Positions 35,408-48,165 of a DNA stretch of 64,000 bases are shown in pieces. This stretch comes from Tachypleus tridentatus (taxonomy: Eukaryota; Arthropoda; Merostomata; Xiphosura; Limulidae). Each line of letters begins with the position of its first letter. The first letter of the stretch is position 1. Where the stretch lies: positions 10,788,001 through 10,852,000 of the forward strand of contig NC_134830.1 of the NCBI RefSeq assembly GCF_004210375.1, given 5' to 3'. Under the pieces are notes generated by a model. It had not been told where the DNA came from, searched no databases, and was given only the letters and a program-made list of their open reading frames with translations. The position numbers and the translations under genes were made by a program.

Positions 35408-36299
35408 CTAAAAGATTAAACATAGGAGAATTATAACGTATCTTATTAATTCACATAATCAAAGAAACACAACAAGCCTTCACTATCCCAAAAGCTCTAA
35501 GATTTGTTAGAGAGACACCAACCATTCTAACCTTACATATTTCTTTGATTCTCATTATCATATATGATCAAAATATACATATTGAAACATGAAAACTCAT
35601 ATCTAAAATAATCTTATTTTACAAATCATGAACAATTCCATTAAAATATTTCCTTGTGCAATGTAAATACACCAACAAGTGACATAAACATTCCCACAAG
35701 GATCTAATCATTTAAAGTGTAAAAGTTTTCATAAGAATATTATCTTTGGCAACACAATGACAAATGTGTATCATTTAATCTGGGAGGCTCATTCATTTTA
35801 CCTGCTGCAAATAAACTTGAATTATTGTAACGATTACTCTTATTGAGTGGGTACTTTCTGAGTGTTTACATAATAGAAGAATGCAATGTTCATTCCACTT
35901 AATGATAAGAAAGGCATTTTATATTTCCAACTGTAAGTTTTAAATTTCTACAACATAGTTATACATCACAGACTAACTTCACAAATAATGCTAAAAAGTC
36001 ATTACTTGCTAATATCTAATGCATCTACAATACTTTTCATATCTCTGTTAGTTCACTAAAAACAAACTGAAACTTTACACTTCCCAGTTGACTATATCTC
36101 TCATGATCACAATAGTTTACCTTAGGTCTGGATCAACTTTATGCTTTGTTCTACGTTGGGTTGGATGTTTTAATTATCTTGCACTTCCATTCTTTTTAAC
36201 ATTGGAAGTTTAACATCTAGTGGTATGTCGTGTATTGCACAAGGATTTCTTGATCTCGTATAATAATAATAAAAATAAAAAAACTGTTCAAATCTAAAG
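35408..36299. other. no recognised gene
   Basis: AT-rich. A possible minus-strand donor lies at 36121; no complete exon can be supported. Confidence 0.35.
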
Positions 36300-36730
36300 A
36301 TAGTCTAACATTACATGTGTTTCTGAATGAAGTCTATTCCTAATATGTATCCTTCCTCAATGTCAATCATCATTACATCAATTTGTGTGGAGAAGTTTCC
36401 CACAGTGAGAATGACCCCCCACTTTCCTCTTGTTGGAACCTCATGCATGTCAGAACTGATACAAGCAGTTTCCCAACCTTCATTATCAGAGAAGATCAAA
36501 TAATGGCAACTGTTGAACCAGTATTAATCAAGATATTTTGAGAATTTCCATAAATTAATCCATTAATTTGGGAACTGGTTTCTTTAGATAACAAATTTCT
36601 TAATTTAATTACAACAAATGGAATTTTCTTGACTGACTTTCACTTTTTGAGTTCAGCTAATTTCTGTTGCCAAAGGTCTGATTAGCCCTCCTTTTCCTTT
36701 GGTGTGGAGAGTTTCTGTGGTTCATTCTTA
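36300..36730 (-). mobile_element. Gypsy-type LTR retroelement fossil (protease region)
   Basis: Minus-strand fragment with an aspartic-protease-like region: a LINTGST-like active-site motif and a downstream segment ending ILGIDFIQKHM, the usual form in arthropod Gypsy elements. No LTRs or other domains are attached. It is broken in several places and old. Confidence 0.65.
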
Positions 36731-38660
36731 GGGTATCATCTCATGGGTTTATTATCATACTAATAGATGCTATTGAAACAATTCAGTGGTAATTTCCCTA
36801 AAATTAGTGAGGAATGAATATAAAATGGGCATTTAATCTAATCCTTTGGAATAGTGTACAAGCTGTGATGGTGTACAAGCTGTGAAATTCTCTTCCAAAA
36901 ATAAATACTTTTATTCTTATTGGTGTTTTTCACTGCCCATTCAGTACAGGTTAACGGATTAATGTTAATATTGATATGAAATATTAAGGAATTGCAAAAA
37001 AAATTAATAATTTTCTTGTAATGTACCTTTGAAAATAAACAATTTAATACACTTATTTTTTCTACATGTAACAGTTCAGGAGATACAGAATATGATAGAC
37101 AGATATATAAACACACAATTGGCTGTTAGATACAAAGATATTGGTCTGTCACAGTTTCATCAGTATTGTCCATGATTTTAATATAAAAAATGGCAGTTTA
37201 TTCTTAAGTTGCAAATAAAATGATACAAAAAATGTAATTTGCCCTTCTTATTAATACAAGAAAATATATAGTAAGTGATCAATCACTTAAATCATTTATT
37301 CTACCTACCTTTATATAAAATGTACGAGATATCAAATTTAGATGTAAATGTGTAATTGTCACTTTTCCTATTTTTTATATATTTAAGAAGTAGAGGAATT
37401 CGATGGTTATTCATCCAAGATCAGATTAGAAAGTTATGATATTATAAACAAGTAAGAATATGGAGCACCACATTGTGAATCAATTAAAACATGAAATATT
37501 ATTATGGCAAAAGTCAAGAAAAGATGGAAAATTGTTATTTATAACAAGAAACAACATAATGAAAACAGTAAGCACAATACTTGCAAGGTAAGTTGCTAAT
37601 TGCCAGCCTCAGATGATAGAGAAGTTGGGAAATAATCTGAGTTCGAATCCCTGTCACACCAAACATGCTCGCCCTCTCAGCATGTGCACGTTTTACTGAC
37701 ATCACAACAGTTTAAGTTTCAACATTAAATGTTCCTTATAACGCCATTTTAGTGTCCTTCAGGAATATAAGGATTATAATTTCTACTATAATACGGAGGC
37801 TATTTTAAAATGATTAGCGTCACTATGTCTGGTCATGCTCTATCTGACGACTGTGCATATTGATAATAGCCTTCTGATGTGGTATACATTGCAAAATACT
37901 CAATCATACGGCAATCATTTCCAAAGTTCACTGGTCCCACTTCCAGGTTTTCCATAAGTTATACAGTGAATGTAGATTATGGTTTTCCAGCACCTGCTTC
38001 AGCAGTGTGATTATACAAAACCCCTTGTGTGTTGACTTTACCAACATGTCTTTGTATGGAACAGTGTGAACACCCATCCCAGCTGCTTTAAGGTATGATA
38101 CAGTTGAAGGAGTAAGTCGTAGAAGTAACTTCTGCATATGCGATTTCTGTCACTTTTCTAAATGGAGATCATTCTTGAATATGGTGTGTACTGTTATTTT
38201 TGACATTTGTTATAAGACTTTGCTTTCCATGGATGGTTAATATTTGTTCCATGTTTCTTTTTTGAATGGTCCTGGTGCTCCAAGTTCATAAATATTCCTT
38301 TGTTTTCGAAAGGCGCCGAGTGCATGTTCTTGTCATGGAAGTTGTAAATACCAGACCTGAACACATCTTTGTCATCTGAATGTATCAATATTTTCGCCTG
38401 CAACATATGCTAACTGAAAGATTATAGTTTAGATGGCATCACACTACCTACGAAAAGGCAAAAAAAAAAAAATGCCAAAATACATTTGCAATTGATGTTG
38501 TTGTACTGCGATTTCACATTGGTTGTGGTACTCACGTGATATTCTGATTTGTATATTCAAAATAAACTTAATATAACTCAACACTCTGTTTACTAATTTT
38601 CTGTACTATACTGTATGATATTTTCTGAGCCATACTAAAGTTGTTTATTACAAGAAGAAT
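36731..38660. other. no recognised gene; small SINE A fragment
   Basis: AT-rich. A family A SINE fragment with GAGTTCGAATCCCTGTCACA (B box and start of the body) lies at about 37640-37690. Two minus-strand open frames (37928-38137, 38194-38406) show no convincing domain. Confidence 0.4.
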
Positions 38661-38935
38661 TGGTTTTGGTTTGTTCTGAATTTCACGCACAGCTACTCAA
38701 GGGCTATCTGCGCTAGTCGCCCCTAATTTAACAGTGTACGGCTAGAGGGAAGGCAGCTAGTCATCATCACCCACCGTGAACTCTTAGGCTACTCTTTTAC
38801 CAACGAATGGTGGGATTGGCCGTTACATTATAACGCTCCCACGGCTGAAAGGGCGAGCATGTTTGGTGCGACGGGGATTCGAACCCGCGACCCTCAGATT
38901 ACGAGTCGAGTGTCTTATCCACCTGGCCATGCCAT
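38661..38935 (-). mobile_element. tRNA-derived SINE, family A, full length
   Basis: The minus strand has head, body and tail all present. The B box is the complement of GGGGATTCGAACCCGCGA (38874-38891), the central domain GGCTGAAAGGGCGAGCATGT lies at 38843, and the tail is complementary to GCTACTCAAGGGCTATCTGC. This is the best-preserved copy of the family in the window. Confidence 0.92.
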
Positions 38936-40091
38936 GTAATTGAGTATAAGATTGTAGAGGGCGTGTTTAGATGTTGGATTGTATTTATTAATATTGGTAT
39001 GAAGGTATTCCTTTGTATTGGGTTATCTTGGGCTTGAGTTCAGATTACAATATTTCATTGATATCAAACTAACAATTTGGAAGAACAATTGTTATTTCTT
39101 TAGAATCCTTCAGTTCGTTATACACATTTACAAGTTTTAATTTTTCCGTTTTCATTGTTTATTATCAAGTAATTTACAAGAATCAGTACTTTTTTGATTA
39201 TTTAAATTTAATAACTTTTAAAAAGTATTCACTTTCTTGGTCCTTCGTGGTTTTCTTGTATTGAACTTCCTGTCGTCAATAGCTTTAAGTTATCTCATTT
39301 TTTTCTGTTCTTGTTTTCCTTGTGGTTTAGATTCCAGACATGATTTTTTTGGTTGATTAATTTTTCTTGGTGCTAATTTTAAAACAACTTAAGCTTGAGA
39401 TTTCGAAAACATTGAAAAAACTAAAATTAATAATAATTATCAAACTGTAGTACAATAGAAAAAAAAATCGTTATACAAAAATCAAATCGCGGAAAGAATC
39501 AAAGCTCCGCATACAGGTACTGAATGGTTAAAAGCAGGATTGTAACTGATTTGGCTTTGATAAGAAATGATACTGCACACACGACTGGGGTTAGTTGTTG
39601 ATTTTTGGTATGACAATGAATTTATGTTGCAAGTTATTCAAAGTAAAGATGATTTTGAAAAGTAACGTTGTTCGTGGTCGCCTGGGCTTGTCAGATACTT
39701 ATCAAAAACAAAATAATATTTTATTTCAAAGTGGAGTTGTCTAGTAAAATATTATTTATAGAAATGTAAAGAACAACATAGGTAAAGACAACGCTGCCAA
39801 ACAACTGTTAGGTTTCCACACTGTAAGAAACCGGTTTGACTGCATCGTGATTGAGTAAAAGGTTCAAGGATAAAGGGATCAGACTACATCAAGATAACTG
39901 TAAATCTTATACATGTGAGTGAGCGCAAATACGTAGTAACGACTCACTGAAGGTCTTCATTTTCTTCAAACAATCACTTAGTGTCATTCTGAACTTGTTA
40001 GATAATTATAAAATAATTAAATAAAAGAGATATTAATTTAATAGTTAGCATAAAGAATCACCAAAACAATTTTAAGACGATTTCAAAAGAT
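38936..40091. other. no recognised gene
   Basis: AT-rich, no supported exon, repeat or mobile element. Confidence 0.4.
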
Positions 40092-40105
40092 ACTGAAGCT
40101 ACAAA

Positions 40106-40413
40106 TTTATATGCAAAAACGGCTCGTTTGGGCTGAGAAAACACTTTACATAGAAGAGCGAACAACTATATTAATATAATAAATAAAATTATATATTCAA
40201 ACATCTAATACCGCCCTCTACATTTCGACACACAGTTATACAACCCCCTTTCAAACATGTGGTCAGCTTCCGGTCAGTTACCTCTTTCTTTGTGAACCTG
40301 ACGATGACCGAAGAAGGTCGAAACGTTGTTCGCTCTTCTATGTAAAGTGTTTTCTCAGCCCAAACGAGCCGTTTTTGCATATAAATTTCTCAACAAGTGG
40401 GTTTCTCGACATC
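40106..40413 (+). mobile_element. 308-bp fold-back Penelope-derived element with target duplication
   Basis: The left arm (about 40110-40165, starting ATGCAAAAACGGCTCGTTTG) is the exact inverted copy of the right arm (about 40325-40380). The right arm continues to AAGTGGGTTTCTCGACATC, the end motif also found at the 3' end of the Penelope-like copy at 7.5 kb. A 14-bp target duplication ACTGAAGCTACAAA flanks it at 40092-40105 and 40414-40427. It has no coding capacity, so it is non-autonomous. A hammerhead-ribozyme-like sequence spans 40292-40333, and the inverted copy begins within about 2 nt of its predicted cleavage point. Mirror-image open frames on both strands come from the inverted arms. 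Confidence 0.85.
40292..40333 (+). ncRNA. candidate minimal type I hammerhead ribozyme
   Basis: Stem I: GTGAAC (40292-40297) pairs with GTTCGC (40328-40333), six pairs including one G-U. Core box CTGACGA (40298-40304) fits CUGANGA. Stem II: GACC (40306-40309) with GGTC (40316-40319) closes a 6-nt loop GAAGAA, with one extra U before it. GAAA (40320-40323) is the second core box. A very short stem III, A-C/G-U (40323-40326), leads to U at 40327, the allowed residue at the cleavage site. Penelope-like elements are known to carry minimal hammerheads with weak stem III that act as dimers. Activity is not shown, and the extra U is a deviation. Confidence 0.65.
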
Positions 40414-40458
40414 ACTGAAGCTACAAAAGGCTACTAGTACATCATGAAAATACTAAGC

Positions 40459-42310
40459 TGTAACGTGTGTGATGAGTTGTTTAACTTCTCACTGTGACTA
40501 ACATGGCACACATTGATACTGACTGTAATGTGTGTGATAAGTTGTTTAACTTGTCACTGTGACTAACATGGTCAACATTTATACTAATTGTAATGTATGT
40601 GATAAGTTGTTTAACTTGTCACAGTGATTAACATGGCACACATTGATACTGACTGTAATGTGTGTGATAAGTTGTTTAACTTCTCACGGTGACTAACATG
40701 GTCCACATTTATACTAATTGTAATGTATGTGATAAGTTGTTTAACTTGTCACTGTGACTAACATGGTCAACATTTATACTAATTGTAATGTATGTGATAA
40801 GTTGTTTAACTTGTCACAGTGATTAACATGACACACATATATACTGACTATAATGTGTGTGATAAGTTGTTTAACTTGTCACAGTGACTAACATGGTCCA
40901 CATTGATACTGACTGTAATGTGTGTGATAAGTTGTTTAACTTGTCACAGTGACTAACATGGTCCACATTGATACTGACTGTAATGTATGTGATAAGTTGT
41001 TTAACTTGTCACAGTGACTAACATGGTACACATTGATACTGACTGTAATGTATGTGATAAGTTGTTTAACTTGTCAGAGTGACTACCATGGTCCACATTG
41101 ATACTGACTGTAATGTGTGTGATAAGTTGTTTAACTTGTCACAGTGACTAACATGGCACACATTAATACTGACTGTAATGTATGTGATAAGTTGTTTAAC
41201 TTGTCACAGTGACTAACATGGCACACATTGATACTGACTGTAATGTATGTGATAAGTTGTTTAACTTGTCACAGTGACTAACATGACACACATTGATACT
41301 GACTGTAATGTATGTGATAAGTTGTTTAACTTGTCACAGTGACTAACATGGTACACATTGATACTGATTGTAATGTATGTGATAAGTTGTTTAACTTGTT
41401 ACAGTGACTAACATGGCACACATTGATACTGACTGTAATGTATGTAATAAGTTGTTTAACTTGTCACAGTGACTAACAATGGTACACATTGATACTGACT
41501 GTAACGTATGTGATAAGTTGTTTGACTTGTCACAGTGACTAACATGGTCCACATTGATACTGACTGTAATGTATGTGATAAGTTGTTTAACTTGTCACAG
41601 TGACTAACATGGTCCACATTGATACTGACTGTAATGTATGTGATAAGTTGTTTAACTTGTCACAGTGACTAACATGGTCCACATTGATACTGACTGTAAT
41701 GTATGTGATAAGTTGTTTAACTTGTCACAGTGACTAACAATGGCACTTGTCACAGTGACTAACATGGCACACATTGATACTGACTGTAATGTATGTGATA
41801 AGTTGTTTAACTTGTCACAGTGACTAACATGGCACACATTGATACTGACTGTAATGTATGTGATAAGTTGTTTAACTTGTCACAGTGACTAACATGGCAC
41901 ACATTGATACTGACTGTAATGTATGTGATAAGTTATTTAACTTGTCACAGTGACTAACAATGGCACACATTGATACTGATTGTAATGTATGTGATAAGTT
42001 GTTTAACTTGTCACAGTGACTAACATGGCACACATTGATACTGATTGTAATGTATGTGATAAGTTGTTTGACTTGTCACAGTGACTAACATGGCACACAT
42101 TGATACTAATTGTAATGTATGTGATAAGTTGTTTAACTTGTCACAGTGACTAACATGGCACACATTGATACTGATTGTAATGTATGTGATAAGTTGTTTA
42201 ACTTGTCACAGTGACTAACATGACACACATTGATACTAATTGTAATGTATGTGATAAGTTGTTTAACTTGTCAGAGTGACTAACATGACACACATTGATA
42301 CTGACTGTAA
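40459..42310. repeat. 65-bp minisatellite, about 28 units
   Basis: The unit includes GTGATAAGTTGTTTAACTTG, TCACAGTGACTAACATGG and CACATTGATACTGAC. Early units vary most (CAACATTTATACTAATTG), later units are nearly uniform, and one partial unit lies near 41740. It starts about 30 bp after the Penelope-derived element. Confidence 0.96.
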
Positions 42311-44510
42311 TGCATATGATGATTTGTCTAGCTTACTATAATATCTAACATTATAAAGATTTTGGTTGTACAGTAGGTTATAACCTTTTAACTTGTTACA
42401 ATGCTTAACATCTTATAGAAAGTTTTTATTGCAATGTATGCAGTGAATTGTTTAACTTTTTATGATAATTAAATTATGTACGAGATTGTTATTGTAACGT
42501 GCGAAAGAAAATAAATCTGTTATATATGTGTAATCATTAGACTGTTGGTCCACTTTGTAATGTCGAATAATAAATTAGGCACAATGTCATAATATTATTC
42601 ACATACCTAAATTAATTTAAGCCACTATATAACGACTTAGATTACTGAAAAACCCTATAATTCTTATATAGACATCACTATTATAGGAGGTCTAACTGCT
42701 CGTCTGTGGTTCGCCTGACCCAAGTTGTGCTGATGTGCCCTAAACGGGAAAAAATGTAGTTCCCACCAAAGGGTGCGGGCAGTCGATGAATGCATTAGTT
42801 CTCAATGTTACAAATGATATTTTCGATTTTAACATCAGTGAAAAAGAGATGGTAATCTTCAATGTGCGTGTACAGTAACTAATCAGTTATTCTGCTGTAT
42901 AATATTGAATAATAAATTAGGTGCAATATTGCTCACACACCTAAATTAAATATATTCAATCCAAAAAAGACTGTAAAACAAAAAACGAAATTGCAGTGTT
43001 ATTGTATAAATTCTGGTTGTATTTAATTATTTAGTTTTCTTTGGAAACTAACATTTTATAGGTAGATTTTGACGTATTTTATGTGGAGGTTATATCCAGT
43101 TTAATGAACCTCATTTTTCTATGTTATTTATTCAAAAACGAGCGTGGGTTAGGCTCGCGATAAAGCTTTGGATTTTGTACCTGGAAAACAGATTAACTTG
43201 GTACACACAATACGACAGAATTTCTCCTACAGCGGAAGATGTGTATGTATTATAAGAGTGATAATTAACCGCTAATTATAGGTATTTTAATAATAGTGTT
43301 CTGCTTATTGGTTTTTCCTTTGATAAGTTATTCAAAGTTAAATGTATTTTTAAGTGTCCATTTTTTAACTGAAAAACGTTAAAAAACTTTCTCCCCTAAG
43401 TATGATTTATAGTTCCTAAAAATATATCTACTGAAAAACTTATGACAAACGTCTAGCAGTCAAACAAACTGTAGGGTTTTCCTTCCGTTGACTTTTTTCT
43501 GTAGTAATATTTTAGTTGCTAACTATTTACCATCCATTCTAAAAATACAAATATGAAACCAATCAACGAAACATCTTCCTATGAATGTAAACTTTTTATT
43601 ATAATATGACATTATAGAAAGAAGTGCAAAGCAAATATAGGGAGCTTGATTAAAATGGTGATCTTTAACCATTGTGTGAACTTCTTTACATGGATCTCAC
43701 CATGTCCACAATTATATGTTTTTATAAATAAACCCCAAATAATCGCGCACAGATTTAACTTTGTAATTTATCACTCATTTAAAACTTAACACTACCACCA
43801 CTCACACCATTTGAATGTTATAAAACAGTCAAAGATGCACACCTGTTGTGTGATGAAACTTTCAAGGACTTTTCTTGCAGAAATATTAGTTGATTTGTGA
43901 CTAATACATTTCACACATCCTACCGTAATCATCTGCACGTGGTGCAAACTAAACGTGACGGGAAAGCAGTATCACTCTATATATTCCGCAAAACGGAAGT
44001 AAAGGGGAACACATGAAGATGTTCACACAATTTCATATGCAGTTATTTTCATTGACAAATGCAATTTACCCCTACCCTTTCAGTTATTGACAACAACGTC
44101 TTGGCTGTTGCGTAAAACGATTGCTTCCCAAAAAATATATAACAAATAAAAGACCTCCATTTAAAGAACATTTGGTTAAATTCTGTGTTCAAACCGTACA
44201 AGTAAGTTCATTGCACCTTATTTACAATAAATCGGGATATTTCAAATGAATATTTTCTAAACGCAAATTATTGCCCTTAATTGTCTTATTCCATAAATAA
44301 CTATTTCCGTTTCATTAACTTTATGTTTTTAGTACCCAGTTTTATTGTCATTGAAGAAATTTTTGAGCCGTGTTTGATTTTAATTATACCATTTCTCAAC
44401 ATCCAAACGCAATGTTATGATGTTCTCTAGGAGAAATGCTAATCAAGTATTAAACTTGTACAAATGAAGGTTTAAAATCGAATTTCAAAAGTTATTTATG
44501 TGTTACGTGT
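42311..44510. other. no recognised gene
   Basis: AT-rich. A diverged pair of segments with AATAATAAATTAGG and ACCTAAATTAA occurs at about 42564-42625 and 42905-42950. No exon supported. Confidence 0.4.
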
Positions 44511-44620
44511 TTGTGTGAGGGTAAAACTAGAGTGGGCTTATCTGTTGTGTCAACCGCAGAGAATCGAACTCCGGATTTTGTTGTTGTAAGACCATAGACT
44601 TATCACTATCCTGCAAGAGA
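44511..44620 (-). mobile_element. tRNA-derived SINE, family B, diverged
   Basis: The minus strand has a B-box relic (complement of GAGAATCGAACTCCGGATTT) and the following TTGTAAGACCATAGACTTAT correspond to the family B copy at 20.7 kb, with many changes. Old insertion; no target duplication seen. Confidence 0.65.
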
Positions 44621-44941
44621 ACATTTCTATTGTGCATAGTTGAATAAAATAATGACAAAAATTATAAAAGTAAAAGCAACCATCTGTTATTACAAATCAC
44701 TCAACTTTGAGTATTCTGTGGATAAAAAAAATAACAAAAACGTTTAGAACAGCTGATTTATTGATTGAACATTGTTTTGAGGTTAAATTAAATATCACAA
44801 TGTGTGAACTTCTTTTCCAAGTAATAATTACCTTTTGAAGATTAAAAGATTAAAATAAATTCCATACACACACAAAAGAATAAATAGAAAACAAAATCAT
44901 TCTTTATTAAACATTTTGTTACACACTTTATAATTACACAA

Positions 44942-46177
44942 CTACGTGATCGAGAAAAGTCATACTAATTTAAATAACTATTTCATCTATAAACAGACTT
45001 TAGGTTTATCAGCCTCCTCCTCCCCTCACAGCTGATCCTTTCCTGTCCTACTTTTGAAGTGAATATGTTGACGAAATTTGATTTTTTATGTTTTCATTTG
45101 TCTTACCACAATTATCTATATTTACGGGTTTTTTAAAAATAAGTTTTCTACATGATCGAGAAAAGTCATACTAATTTAAATAACTATTTAATCTATAAAC
45201 ATACTTTAGGTTTATCAGCCTCCTCCTCCCCTCATAGCTGATCCTTTCCTCTCCTACTTTTGAAGTGAATATGTTTACGAAATTTGATTTTTTATGTTTT
45301 CATTTGTCTTACCACAATTATGTATATTTACGGGTTTTTTAAAAATAAGTTTTCTACATGATTGAGAAAAGTCATACTAATTTAAATAACTATTTAATCT
45401 ATAAACATACTTTAGGTTTATCAGCCTCCTCCTCCCCTCATAGCTGATCCTTTCCTCTCCTACTTTTGAACTGAATATGTTTACGAAATTTGATTTTTTA
45501 TGTTTTCATTTGTCTTACCACAATTATCTATATTTACGGGTTTTTTAAAAATAAGTTTTCTACATGATTGAGAAAAGTCATACTAATTTAAATAACTATT
45601 TAATCTATAAACATACTTTAGGTTTATCAGCCTCCTCCTCCCCTCATAGCTGATCCTTTCCTCTCCTACTTTTGAACTGAATATGTTGACGAAATTTGAT
45701 TTTTTATGTTTTCATTTGTCTTACCACAATTATCTATATTTACGGGTTTTTTAAAAATAAGTTTTCTACATGATCGAGAAAAGTCATACTAATTTAAATA
45801 ACTATTTAATCTATAAACATACTTTAGGTTTATCAGCCTCCTCCTCCCCTCATAGCTGATCCTTTCCTCTCCTACTTTTGAAGTGAATATGTTTACGAAA
45901 TTTGATTGTTTATGTTTTCATTTGTCTTACCACAATTATCTATATTTACGGGTTTTTTAAAAATAAGTTTTCTACATGATCGAGAAAAGTCATACTAATT
46001 TAAATAACTATTTAATCTATAAACATACTTTAGGTTTATCAGCCTCCTCCTCCCCTCATAGCTGATCCTTTCCTCTCCTACTTTTGAACTGAATATGTTG
46101 ACGAAATTTGATTTTTTATGTTTTCATTTGTCTTACCACAATTATCTATATTCTACGGTTTTTTTAAAATAAGTTTT
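44942..46177. repeat. 206-bp tandem repeat, 6 units
   Basis: Six head-to-tail units of exactly 206 bp beginning CTACATGATCGAGAAAAGTC. Each contains the pyrimidine block TCAGCCTCCTCCTCCCCTCA and GTTTTCATTTGTCTTACCAC. Units differ at only a few sites (GTTGACG/GTTTACG, GAAGTG/GAACTG), so expansion is recent. The last unit ends beside a palindrome at 46176-46195. Confidence 0.97.
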
Positions 46178-46195
46178 TTTTACGTGCGTAAAAAA
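46176..46195. repeat. 20-bp palindrome at array end
   Basis: TTTTTTACGTGCGTAAAAAA: two 9-bp arms about a TG centre. It marks the junction between the 206-bp array and the retroelement fossil. Confidence 0.7.
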
Positions 46196-46269
46196 TTTGA
46201 CAACTCACACAAAGGCAAAACGGTCTTTATTTTTCATAAGCAAATTATATATTTAACACAAAAGTCATA

Positions 46270-46620
46270 TGCAATGATACTTTAGAAACCGACTGGAACA
46301 AACCTGTCAACCACCTTGAACACGTTTGTATAAAGCTCAAGACACTCAAAACCACTTCAATGAAAAAACGCCAAAAATCAATGTTTCAAGACCGGAAAGA
46401 AGACCTTGGTTCTCATACCAACAGACAACAATAAACTATGCCTGCTGTGGAAAGGACTTTTTCATGTGCAGAAAGTAGCCAACAGAATGGATTATGAGGT
46501 GAAAGTGTATGGAAAACCCAGATATAACATGCCAATCTCTTTCAAAGGTACTTCAAGAGGAAAGAAAACATGGCGGGTGTAGCTATCGAGGCACTGTTGG
46601 ATATGTCTCGTGTATTTTTT
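46270..46620 (+). mobile_element. Gypsy-type LTR retroelement fossil (integrase C-terminal end)
   Basis: The plus strand resembles the stretch after the integrase core of arthropod Gypsy elements (IPTDNNKL..LWKG and downstream YEVKVYGK, ENMAGVAIEAL in separate readings). It is broken in several places. It lies upstream of LTR-like and gag-like remains in the same orientation. Confidence 0.6.
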
Positions 46621-46879
46621 AAAATAAAGAATCACAAGAATGATAACTTTAATGACGATTAAGAAATACTAGACCTAAGACTACTGGAAAGAAATGAGAA
46701 AAGGAATCAAACATAAATGAAGAACTGGCTTGTTTTATATTGTGCAAGCAGAGAGACAGTAATAGCAGGTTTACTTATGTAACTGCTTGAGAATCATCTG
46801 AGGTGTAGTTCAATTGTGATGCATTGACCTTATTCTAATATTCAGAGTGTTTTTCGAAGCTCCCACTGAGTATTGTTAA

Positions 46880-47520
46880 AGATTACCTTATAGTTTGTAG
46901 AAAAATAAAATATAGGTGCTCAGCTAAGAAATTTATAGATGGACATATGAACAACTGGTTACTGTATGGAGAAAATCACTGAAAATGAAAATAAAACAAA
47001 GTTGGCGAAATATATATTTAGTGTGCTTCTAAATTTAACCATAACTAATATGTAGTGAAGATTATTCAATTGTTATAATGAAAGAAAATAAATACTGTAT
47101 AAATAGAAAAGAGAAAAATAATTTCTTCAAATGGAGTTCTACAGTAATCAAACTCGCCTGTGCGAAATGTTTCACAAAATATAATTATTTAAATCTTTGA
47201 ATATATCTGTAGTTGCCCATATGGTAGTGTAGGTGAAGTTATCACTGACTATTATAATGACAGAGATTAATTTTATTTTTAGTCAAATGGTGTTCTAAAC
47301 TAAATTGACTAGCCCGTGTGGAATTTAACGAAAAACAAATATTTAAAGCCTGCAATACAACGGAGATCGAAAAATGTAAAAACAATTGTATAGACATTTT
47401 AATTGTTTTGAATACTATTTTAAATAAGTGGATTGTATTGTCAGTTTATTGTTGAAATTTGTAGCCAACAGTTCATATACACCTATTGTGAAAAATCGCG
47501 ACCGATGTAAAACGTGACCA
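46880..47520 (+). mobile_element. LTR-like fossil of a Gypsy-type element
   Basis: Non-coding stretch between integrase-end and gag remains, with two diverged copies of a ~120-bp motif related to that at 26.2-26.7 kb. The position fits an LTR. The boundaries are uncertain and it looks old. Confidence 0.4.
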
Positions 47521-47639
47521 TCGTTAGCCAGCTGAGATTACACAGTTGTGTATGATCGTGAAAGACAAACAGCAGAAGTGGGCCTATACATACATAACTG
47601 TTGTTGTGGTTAGACAGAATGTAGAGATTACCATTATGC

Positions 47640-48165
47640 CATATTTATTTTGATAAATGGATGGAGAAGGATTAGCAACTTCATCTTTACTTAAAGATGG
47701 TGAACTACGAAGATTTGTTAAATAACAAGTAGTAGTAGGAAAAATAAAGAAAATAAGAGTATGGAAAGAATGGAACACAACGTGAAATCACCTACATATC
47801 ACAACAAAGGTGGAACAACGAATGAAAATGGATACAGGACCAACCAATCCAACCTGCCCAAATTTTATGAAGAATGATAACATGGATGCTTTCCTGGAAG
47901 GACACGAAATATTCGTCCAAATTAGAAACTGGGATAAAGGTGGCTGTACAATCTGTCTCAGCCCATTTCTCACGTAAAAACGATTTTAAATATATCTAGG
48001 TATGACGTCAGAAAATACCATGGACTATGAGAAGTCACATGTGATGTTAATAAAACACAATGAACTCACCGACGAAGGAACTCACAAGAAATTCAATCTA
48101 AACACTGGAGAAACTATACTTCACTTTGTGACACGTTGTTGGCGACACTTCACAAGAGCACCGCA
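47640..48165 (+). mobile_element. Gypsy-type gag fossil
   Basis: Plus-strand segments resemble arthropod Gypsy gag: NMDAFLEGHEIFVQIRNWDK, then MDYEKSHVMLIKHNELTDEG and HKKFNLNTGETILHFVTR. It is broken, with no protease or RT following. Together with 46.3 kb and 46.9 kb it may represent two overlapping or tandem remnants of one family. Confidence 0.65.

Noticed and set aside
37928-38406. Possible Tc1/mariner transposase relic on the minus strand
   Set aside because: One short stretch (TVHTIFKNDLHL) recalls the DNA-binding region of such transposases, but the rest does not follow, no catalytic motif is seen and no terminal repeats were found.
40189-40380. 63-codon minus-strand open frame
   Set aside because: It is formed by the inverted arms of the Penelope-derived element; a mirror frame exists in the left arm.
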